Below are positions 57,722 to 64,000 of a DNA stretch of 64,000 nucleotides, piece after piece. The translations under genes and the position numbers were made by a program. Position 1 is the first letter of the stretch. Every line of letters begins with the position of its first letter. The stretch comes from Pseudoalteromonas ruthenica (GTDB lineage: Bacteria > Pseudomonadota > Gammaproteobacteria > Enterobacterales > Alteromonadaceae): positions 62,001 to 126,000 of the forward strand of contig NZ_CP023397.1 of NCBI RefSeq assembly GCF_008808095.1. Direction: 5' to 3'. The notes under the pieces are model-generated. The model ran no database searches. It saw nothing but the letters and a program-made list of their open reading frames with translations, and had not been told where the DNA came from.

Positions 57722-58281
57722 GGGTATTTTACATCGTACTTTACTTGAACGAAGTCATTAGCAAAGGCTATTGCCTTAGAGTTAACGAGCTTTATGGGGT
57801 TGTCGAGTTTACCAAAAAGTGGGATTCCACTTCCTAATAGTACAGGTGCTCTAGTGATGGTCATTTCATTGATGAGTTTAAGATTAAGAAACGAAGTAAT
57901 CGTAGAGCCACCATCAATGTAGGCATGCTTGAATCCTTTGTTTGCTAATCCTTTAACTAAATCAGTAATATCACCAGAGAACATCTCTACCTTACCCATC
58001 AAATTTTCGGGTGGCTCTTTTACTGTGTTACTTAAAACAACGATGTGCGTATCACCATAAGGCCATTGTTCGGGGGTTAAATTCATGCTTGCAATTGTTT
58101 CCATACATTTGCGTCCCATGACCATGCAATCAACAGCAGCCATGAAAGCGCTAAACCCCATGTCTGGGTTATTTCCCATATCAGCATCAGAGTTACCGGC
58201 ACTATGGAGCCAATCCACTGCTCCTTCGTTAGTTGCAATGTAACCGTCTGCGCTTGTTGCTATATATACAGAGCATTTCAT
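57718..58281 (-). CDS. RibD C-terminal / dihydrofolate reductase-like protein, cassette-borne
   Basis: 187 residues of the RibD_C/DHFR-like fold: CSVYIATSADGYIA, VMGRKCMETI, THIVVLSNT, HAYIDGGSTITSFL and EMTITRAPVLLGSGIPLF. An NADPH-dependent reductase of unknown substrate; such genes are frequent in integron cassettes. It is the most upstream gene in the array, and no attI or integrase is seen beyond its start. Confidence 0.88.
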   Translation of the reverse strand: MKCSVYIATSADGYIATNEGAVDWLHSAGNSDADMGNNPDMGFSAFMAAVDCMVMGRKCMETIASMNLTPEQWPYGDTHIVVLSNTVKEPPENLMGKVEMFSGDITDLVKGLANKGFKHAYIDGGSTITSFLNLKLINEMTITRAPVLLGSGIPLFGKLDNPIKLVNSKAIAFANDFVQVKYDVKYP

Positions 58282-58500
58282 TTTCTATTTTGTTCTTATC
58301 GCTGATACTGCTTGCAGCCTACACTAAAAGAATTGTAAGTACTTGGCTAAAAATAGCGACGAAAGAGAACAAGCCAACACTATGAGCGCTTGCGCCTCAG
58401 GTGCCCCCGTGCGGTGGTGGCTCGCTCACTGAGCTGATGTCGAGGTAAACGTTAAGCTGTGGCATAATGCCCCACCTTATTTTATCCAAGGGCGCTGTGG

Positions 58501-58863
58501 TTGTTTTTTGTTGTTAAGTACCTTGCTTTTCTATCGGGCTGTTTAAGCTGCTTTATTTTACATAGCTATTGGGCTGTGCCGCTCGTTCCCGCTGCCGCTG
58601 CAACTGGGTTAATAGGCTCCGTTATTCCCTTTCCAAAACGCTTTGCAGGCCACCCCAATGCCGCTGTGTATGCCGGGAGCTTTGCGGGTATGTGTTCAGC
58701 TGAGCTCATTTCGGGTTACTGGCAACTAGCCGTTATCGCCTTTATTGGCACAACGTTGTACGCGTTGACGATGAATCTTTTTACTGGCTTCGGCGGTAAA
58801 CTTGGAAGCGTGGCCTTTGTCAGTGTGGCGCTATTTATGTTAGTGCAAGGAGGGGTAGGTTAA
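58501..58863 (+). CDS. Membrane protein, first of a coupled paralogous pair
   Basis: 120 residues from a TTG start with AAGGG upstream. Four membrane helices. The stretch AVYAGSFAGMCSAELI and then GFGGKLGSVAFVSVALF is echoed in the next gene. The stop overlaps the next start (TAATG), so the two are coupled and probably form a heteromeric membrane complex. Function unknown. Confidence 0.65.
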   Translation: MFFVVKYLAFLSGCLSCFILHSYWAVPLVPAAAATGLIGSVIPFPKRFAGHPNAAVYAGSFAGMCSAELISGYWQLAVIAFIGTTLYALTMNLFTGFGGKLGSVAFVSVALFMLVQGGVG

Positions 58864-59240
58864 TGGTGCTCACTATTGTTATTGCGGTGACTGCTGCGTT
58901 TGCCACCTATTTCCTTTCCAAGCTGCGTTACTTCAACGCGCTACGTGCCTCTAGTTTGTTGTCTCTTATTGCGTATGCGCTGTTTTTATTGATGAGCACT
59001 CATGCAGAGCTGTATTCAGTGGTTTTCTTTGGCGGTACCTTCGTGGGTATGAGTACCCCGGCGCGCTTTGGCTACTACACCTTAACCAGTGCGGCCGTGT
59101 TGTTTGCATTGCTATTTCATTACTTGGTGCCGCATTTACACGGTTATGGCGGCGCCCTCGGGGTCAGCGCGTTTCTCAGTGTGTGCTTATGTCAGCTGGC
59201 TATTGTGCTCGGCGGCCCGCGCAGCCGTAAAAGTGGGTAG
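58863..59240 (+). CDS. Membrane protein, second of a coupled paralogous pair
   Basis: 125 residues with four helices. VVFFGGTFVGMSTPARF and GYGGALGVSAFLSVCL match the two conserved blocks of the upstream protein in the same order and spacing, pointing to an old duplication. No known family recognised. It ends near a weak bidirectional terminator. Confidence 0.7.
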   Translation: MVLTIVIAVTAAFATYFLSKLRYFNALRASSLLSLIAYALFLLMSTHAELYSVVFFGGTFVGMSTPARFGYYTLTSAAVLFALLFHYLVPHLHGYGGALGVSAFLSVCLCQLAIVLGGPRSRKSG

Positions 59241-59311
59241 GCTACACGCTATGGTTTGCGTGAAGTTGTCCGCGAATATTATTAATATTTAGAGCGGGGC
59301 TGATAATATAA

Positions 59312-59335
59312 AAAAGCGCCCAGATGGACGCTTTT
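59312..59335. terminator. Imperfect terminator hairpin
   Basis: Arms AAAAGCGCCC and GGACGCTTTT with one mismatch around a short loop, between convergent genes. Confidence 0.6.
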
Positions 59336-59377
59336 GGGGGTTCCTTTGAGCAGGAACAACACACTATGAGAAGGGTC

Positions 59378-59863
59378 TTACGGTGCTACATGGCCTTGCA
59401 ATTGCTTGAGACTAGATTGCGCCGTTTTTAGATTTGCACGGGTAATGGTATTGCGCTTTGTTTTATATGCGGCGCTGAAATCGTCCAGCGCGGCCTGGTA
59501 TTCGTTTTTCAAAGAGTGGGCGATGCCACGGTTGCCATAGGCGTAAGCAGTAAGCTCGCGACGCTTGTTGGCATTTACATCTATCTCACTGATCAGTTCA
59601 ATCGCGAGGCTACACATTGAAAGCGCTTCGTCTGCCTTGCCTACTTGGATGTGCGCAGCACACTGGTTCACCGACTTCTCGAATGCAGCTTGCTGGTCTA
59701 ACTCAGTGACATTGCTTAAGTTAATTACCTGGTCGTATTGCCCTGCAAGTACTGCTTTTGATGTGTCGTTGTCATCGATGACGGCTAATTTGTAGTCAGC
59801 GGCGTAACTACTCGTTAAAAATGTGGCTGTCGTAATGGCTAGAGCTAATTTGAGCGTTTTCAC
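59378..59863 (-). CDS. Secreted TPR-like protein
   Basis: 161 residues with signal peptide ending SYAA. Helical hairpins with TPR character (QCAAHIQVGKADEALSMCSLAIEL, YGNRGIAHSLKNEYQAALDDFSAAYKT) suggest a periplasmic protein-interaction role. GGATAG precedes the ATG. It is monocistronic. The 365 bases upstream (59864-60228) hold no gene or motif that I can name. Confidence 0.75.
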   Translation of the reverse strand: MKTLKLALAITTATFLTSSYAADYKLAVIDDNDTSKAVLAGQYDQVINLSNVTELDQQAAFEKSVNQCAAHIQVGKADEALSMCSLAIELISEIDVNANKRRELTAYAYGNRGIAHSLKNEYQAALDDFSAAYKTKRNTITRANLKTAQSSLKQLQGHVAP

Positions 59864-60228
59864 GGTGCTATCCTCGGGTTGTGTGTTTGCTTCGGTATTA
59901 ACTGTAGGTTTAAAGCTTTTACTCTACAAACGATATAAATCGCACCGTTAAATGAAAAAAATTTATCTATAGATGAATCCGCGAGTTCATTGTGCAGCCG
60001 GAGTTCTATGCGAAGCTGATAATATAAATACAATCAATTAATTAGCCCCTGATTAGGTTATCGCCGTTGTCTAGATGGTTGCGTCTGGACTTTATTGCCT
60101 GCTAAAAATGTTGAAAATAGCAATTATCAGCATGGTGGTTTTTACCTAAATTAAGGACTATGCTTTGACCCTAGCTTGACGCGGTATCTGTTAAGCGCTG
60201 ACTTTTTGCAATTGAGGCAGATACAACC

Positions 60229-60834
60229 GTGAAAACTTTAAGCTGGTGGGCGTTGTTACTTTGTTCATTAGGTGTAGCTGGTTATGCGTTATACGCTTAC
60301 AGCTTTTTGCCTCTCGGCTCGTTGGTGCACCCCGATATGCAAGTGGTGTTTAACCAACATCAACTGGCTATTTATGTGCATGTGTTTGGCTCGCTAACGG
60401 CTTTAGCGCTGGGTCCGTGGCAATTTTTGTCTACTCTGCGTTCGCGTTACCCGCAGCTGCACCGTTGGTTTGGCCGTGTTTATCTACTAGTCGGTGTACT
60501 GCTAGGTGGGCTCGCTGGCTTGGCATTGGCACAAACTGCGTTTGGTGGTTTAGTGTCTATCGTTGGGTTTACTGGTTCAGCTTTGGTGTGGTTAATCACT
60601 GGGTTCATGGCCTTTTTCTGTGTTATGAAAAAGGATTTTGATGCTCATCGACGTTGGATGATACGCAACTTCTCTGTCACTTTCTCTGCTGTCACCTTGC
60701 GCATTTATCTGGGGGCGTTTATGGCGTCAGGCATACCTTTTACTGATTTTTATCCGCTACTTGCCTGGTTAAGCTGGGTCCCTAATCTTCTCATAGCGGA
60801 TTGGCTATTCAATCGCCATCCTGCGCCCAGATAA
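60229..60834 (+). CDS. DUF2306 family membrane protein
   Basis: 201 residues from a GTG start. Six or seven helices. The DUF2306 core includes HVFGSLTALALGPWQFL, LHRWFGRVYLLVGV and DAHRRWMIRNFSVTFSAVTLRIYL; the conserved His residues suggest haem or electron-transfer relatives, but the role is not established. It stands alone. Confidence 0.85.
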   Translation: MKTLSWWALLLCSLGVAGYALYAYSFLPLGSLVHPDMQVVFNQHQLAIYVHVFGSLTALALGPWQFLSTLRSRYPQLHRWFGRVYLLVGVLLGGLAGLALAQTAFGGLVSIVGFTGSALVWLITGFMAFFCVMKKDFDAHRRWMIRNFSVTFSAVTLRIYLGAFMASGIPFTDFYPLLAWLSWVPNLLIADWLFNRHPAPR

Positions 60835-61047
60835 AATCAAAAATTCTCAACCCTAATTGACCTATCCAAGGCATCAATCTCATCTTGTGTACAGTACAGA
60901 CACACTTACAAAGTTTGTAACAACTCTGTCGTTGGAAGCATCACTCAGGTTTGGTAAAAGTAATAATATCAGGACAAAGCGAAAGGTTGTTGCTTTTGAT
61001 GTAAGAGCCGCTTTGAGATAACAACAATAATAAGGAAGATGTAAACG

Positions 61048-61302
61048 ATGAGTTATGCGCTATCAATGCCAGGATTTCAATCAAAATACAAAGCAGAGGA
61101 TGCCTCGCAAGCCGGATTTTTATCTGGGCTGTGGCATGGTTTATTAATGCCTGTGTTTTTCATTGTCAGTTTATTTAAAGATGGTGTCAGCATCTACGAA
61201 ACGAATAACAATGGCAATATGTATCACTTCGGCTACCTGTTGGGCGTGTGGGCCTTTGCTGGAAATACCATCAATATCACCATAGGCCATGCTGTTGTTT
61301 AA
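61048..61302 (+). CDS. Small conserved membrane protein
   Basis: 84 residues with AAGGAAG upstream of the ATG. Two helices: FLSGLWHGLLMPVFFIVSLF and FGYLLGVWAFAGNTINITIG, linked by KDGVSIYETNNNGNMYH. Short proteins with the pattern SLF.D...IYE.NNNG.WY..G are found in many bacteria without a known function. Confidence 0.75.
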   Translation: MSYALSMPGFQSKYKAEDASQAGFLSGLWHGLLMPVFFIVSLFKDGVSIYETNNNGNMYHFGYLLGVWAFAGNTINITIGHAVV

Positions 61303-61446
61303 TCTTATCAAGATAAATTGAAGTTTTAGGCGAGCTTGCTGACACAATATGCACCCGTTTTTTTAAGCGATGGCTTAACAGTGTTAGCAGCTCACTTATT
61401 GATATAACACGCTACTTTGGTTGTCGATACCAGAGGACTTATCGCG

Positions 61447-62319
61447 TTACTGTTTATAGGTATTGATCACCCACTGGGTAAAATCAGCCAGGGGCGAGTC
61501 AGGTTCAGCCACTTCATGCTCAACTAAATAGTATTTATCCTTGGTCCATAAGGGCTTGTTGACCAATGGCCATAGTAATCCTTCATTAAACCAAGTGCGG
61601 CTAATCGGCATGGGGATTAACGCCACCCCCATTCCTTGCTGCGCTGCGCGGGCAACCCCAAACATACTATCAAGTTGAATGATCTGCTTGGGCGCGAAAT
61701 CTCCTGCATAATGGTATTCAGCCCACTGATGCCAAGACCAAGGTCGCGACTGATGGACGATTAGTGGCAGCTCACTTAATGCCTGCTCGCTATTATGTTG
61801 CCACTGCTCGTAGGTAGTGCGGTTACAAGCGGGAATATATTCCAACGCAAATAATTCAGTGGCAATGCCACTGACCGGAGTGTCATGCGAGAGAACAATT
61901 GATAAATCGGTGCTGCGCACTTTTTGTGTGCGGGTGCGCAAAGTGTCGACCTCTAAATTGACATCGGGATGCTGTGAAGTCCATTCACTGAGCACTGGCA
62001 TCAATAGCTCGCTGGCGAAAAATTCTGGCAAGGCAATGCTAATGGTGACGTTATTATCTTTGTGACTAAAGGTGCGAATGGTCTGCTCAAGATCAGTGAT
62101 AATAGGCTCTATGGCATCGAAGAAGTTTTTACCTTCGTTAGTCAGTATTATTGCTCGGGTACGGCGCTGAAAAAGTGCGAAGCCAAGCTGCTGCTCGAGT
62201 TGTTTAATTTGGTGACTGACAGCCGAAGGGGTGAGGTAGAGTTGCTCAGCCGCTTGTTTGAAGCTCAAGCAGCGAGCTGCGAAACAGAATGCGCGAAGTC
62301 CTCTAATGGGTGTCTGCAT
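61447..62319 (-). CDS. LysR-family regulator (GcvA-like)
   Basis: 290 residues from ATG 62319 (MQTPIRGLRAFCFAARCLSF); the frame is open further to 62373. The winged helix FKQAAEQLYLTPSAVSHQIKQLEQQLG is typical of the GcvA/AmpR branch. It is followed by a substrate-binding-like domain. No ribosome site stands out. The neighbours are a convergent small gene and a same-strand peptidase gene, so the target is unclear. Confidence 0.9.
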   Translation of the reverse strand: MQTPIRGLRAFCFAARCLSFKQAAEQLYLTPSAVSHQIKQLEQQLGFALFQRRTRAIILTNEGKNFFDAIEPIITDLEQTIRTFSHKDNNVTISIALPEFFASELLMPVLSEWTSQHPDVNLEVDTLRTRTQKVRSTDLSIVLSHDTPVSGIATELFALEYIPACNRTTYEQWQHNSEQALSELPLIVHQSRPWSWHQWAEYHYAGDFAPKQIIQLDSMFGVARAAQQGMGVALIPMPISRTWFNEGLLWPLVNKPLWTKDKYYLVEHEVAEPDSPLADFTQWVINTYKQ

Positions 62320-62519
62320 AAGTATTTTTTTGAGTAAAATAGAGAAGAAGCAATTTATAAACCAACTATACACTTGTGTTTAAACTAGGGTATAGCGCAC
62401 GCAGCCTTTGCTATTGCTTAATTAAAATGTGCTTGCTGCACTAACTCGGTGCAGCGCGAATCGTTATTGTGCACCTGGCATTCAAGCAGCCGTCATCCAT
62501 AACGGCTGTCATTGAAGCA

Positions 62520-64000
62520 CTACATATTACCTAAGGTCACCATCATGGCGGTGTACATTTTGAGGTTGAGACGTAGCTGCTCAGGGGTCATAAACTCATG
62601 CTCGGAATGACCGGTATAGGCTTTGCCAGGCATGGAAGGGCCGAAGGACACGGCGTTATCAAACAGTTTGGCATTGGTGCCGCCGCCAATGGAGACAAAC
62701 TCCGCCTGCTCATCGCCAGTGTAGTGCTTAAAAATATTTAGCAGGGCGTCGGCGTGCGGGGCATCATCTAATAGCATAGGGGTGCCAATTTCTATATCAA
62801 CCGCTGCCAGCTCAACTTGATGGCGACGCTGCCAGTTGTTCAAAGCGCTGTTAATTTCTGTACGCAGTTGCGACTCAGGCTTGCCCTCTGGCCGACGTAA
62901 GTTCACCGAGAGGGTGAGCGTGTCGTTTTGGCGCTCAATTAAGGTCGGTGCTACCGTCATTGGGCCCATGAAGTCATGGCTATAGGCAATGTCACCAAAC
63001 TGCTTACCATAAAGATCTAAACCAATAAGTTCATTAATAAATAGTAAGGCTTGGCCATCGGCATTGGTTGCCAGCTCCAGATCATTAAACACCGCGCCTA
63101 AGTGGGCAATGGCATTGACTCCAGACTCGGGCTCCGACGAATGCGCTGAAGTGCCTTTGACGCGCACTAACACTTCATTATCGGCCAGCTCTTCAATTTG
63201 AACCTCAACGTCACTGAGCTCTGCCGCATTGGCACGCAGCGTAGCTATCGCTTCGGCACTGGCATTGTGCACGCGCACGCTAGCATCTTCAGGAATTTGG
63301 CTTACAAACGCGCCTCCTGTTAACTCACTGACATACATCTGTGAGCCCTGATAAGTACCGCTAAAAGTGGGGGCCACTAGGCTCCAGCCTTTTTCGGCTA
63401 CCACCACAGGGTAACTGGCATCGATGGTCACCGCATATTTAGGTTGCTGATAGCTTTGCATAAAGGTGCGTAGCGGTTGCCAGTCGGACTCCTCGGCCAA
63501 ATAAATCATCAGTTCAATGCGATTATCTAATTGTATGCCCTGGTCTTTAATGGCTTTCATGGCATACAACGCGGTGGCGATTGCGCCTTTATCGTCCTCG
63601 GTACCCCGGGCGATTAGTTTGCCCGGCTCGGTTGTGCTATCGAGCACAAACGGGCTTTTGGCCCACTTTGTTGCATCGGCTGGTTGCACATCGCCATGGG
63701 TCACTATAGTCACCTTGTCCTGCTGCTCACCCATGCCAATAAGCACGGTGTAGCCTAAATCTTGGTAATCCAAGCCGAGCTGTGCAGCCTTCATTTTCAA
63801 AAGGTGTTTGAAGCCAATAAACTCAGGGTTATCAGGTGTTTTATATGCACTTGTATTAACCGTAGCGAACGACACCATATTCGCGAGAGTGTGAATTTGT
63901 GCGTCTTGGTATTCATCGACAGCGTACTGTGCCAGTGCGTCGTGGTAAGTGGGGGTGGCGTGACTTAAACTCGCGTGGCTTAGCAGTGCCAATGCGGCAG
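62520..64000 (-). CDS. M20 family metallopeptidase (dipeptidase type), 5' end cut by the right edge
   Basis: At least 492 residues; the frame is open to the window edge, where AALALLSHASLSHA looks like the end of a signal peptide, so the start lies outside. Metal-binding blocks: VTIVTHGDVQPAD, ARGTEDDKGAIATALYA and IYLAEESDWQPL, and GHSEHEFM near the C-terminus. This M20/PepV-like branch cleaves dipeptides or peptides using zinc. Likely periplasmic. Confidence 0.9.
   Translation of the reverse strand, partial: AALALLSHASLSHATPTYHDALAQYAVDEYQDAQIHTLANMVSFATVNTSAYKTPDNPEFIGFKHLLKMKAAQLGLDYQDLGYTVLIGMGEQQDKVTIVTHGDVQPADATKWAKSPFVLDSTTEPGKLIARGTEDDKGAIATALYAMKAIKDQGIQLDNRIELMIYLAEESDWQPLRTFMQSYQQPKYAVTIDASYPVVVAEKGWSLVAPTFSGTYQGSQMYVSELTGGAFVSQIPEDASVRVHNASAEAIATLRANAAELSDVEVQIEELADNEVLVRVKGTSAHSSEPESGVNAIAHLGAVFNDLELATNADGQALLFINELIGLDLYGKQFGDIAYSHDFMGPMTVAPTLIERQNDTLTLSVNLRRPEGKPESQLRTEINSALNNWQRRHQVELAAVDIEIGTPMLLDDAPHADALLNIFKHYTGDEQAEFVSIGGGTNAKLFDNAVSFGPSMPGKAYTGHSEHEFMTPEQLRLNLKMYTAMMVTLGNM

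Overview
The window is chromosomal DNA of a marine gammaproteobacterium. Large TonB-dependent receptors (one of the IRGSL type), lipoprotein GH16 and GH3 glucanases, a secreted KatG and alteromonad-like attC sites point to Alteromonadales, perhaps near Pseudoalteromonas. That placement is inferred from gene content, not from a marker gene. No rRNA, tRNA, CRISPR array or intact insertion sequence was seen.

Layout. 0-1.3 kb: end of an unidentified gene, then the divergent ohrR/ohr peroxide pair with two palindromic operators. 1.3-9.3 kb: S9 peptidase, small membrane proteins, a TonB receptor, a glycerophosphodiesterase lipoprotein and a metallo-beta-lactamase-fold hydrolase. 9.3-17.1 kb: an electrophile/redox cluster (old yellow enzyme, LysR regulator, MFS pump, two luciferase-like flavoenzymes, aldo-keto reductase, quinone reductase, glyoxalase-fold protein). 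17.1-23.0 kb: GH16 laminarinase lipoprotein plus TonB receptor. 23.2-25.5 kb: T4-type lysozyme followed by two envelope proteins with almost identical C-terminal halves. 25.6-31.9 kb: secreted protein, PKD lipoprotein, spermidine synthase-like membrane protein and cyclase. 31.9-39.0 kb: an operon of HlyD-type adaptor, ABC ATPase, MacB-like permease, sigma-54 response regulator and histidine kinase, with a visible sigma-54 promoter and upstream palindrome. 39.2-43.9 kb: LysE exporter/MocR regulator, then an AT-rich accessory pair (truncated DUF5675 protein plus a secreted protein). 44.0-51.9 kb: GH3, GH1, two sugar MFS transporters and a LacI regulator. 52.1-55.4 kb: secreted KatG and a GH18 protein. 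55.6-58.3 kb: four minus-strand genes interleaved with integron attC sites but with no integrase (a CALIN-type cassette cluster). 58.5-64 kb: paired membrane proteins, a TPR-like protein, DUF2306, a small membrane protein, a LysR regulator and an M20 peptidase cut by the window edge.

How parts work together. The two sugar loci appear to form one beta-glucan regulon. TGAAAGCGCTTACA operators lie in front of the GH16 gene (two) and in the GH3-MFS/GH1 divergent region (two plus a degenerate one), and a LacI regulator is encoded beside GH1. Extracellular GH16 would cut laminarin, the TonB receptor would import oligomers, GH3 and GH1 would release glucose, and the MFS proteins would import it. The ABC efflux operon seems to be autoregulated by its own NtrY/NtrC-type pair. 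The lysozyme/lipoprotein trio and the DUF5675/secreted-protein pair look like candidate toxin-immunity modules; both are inferences from gene order and domain type.
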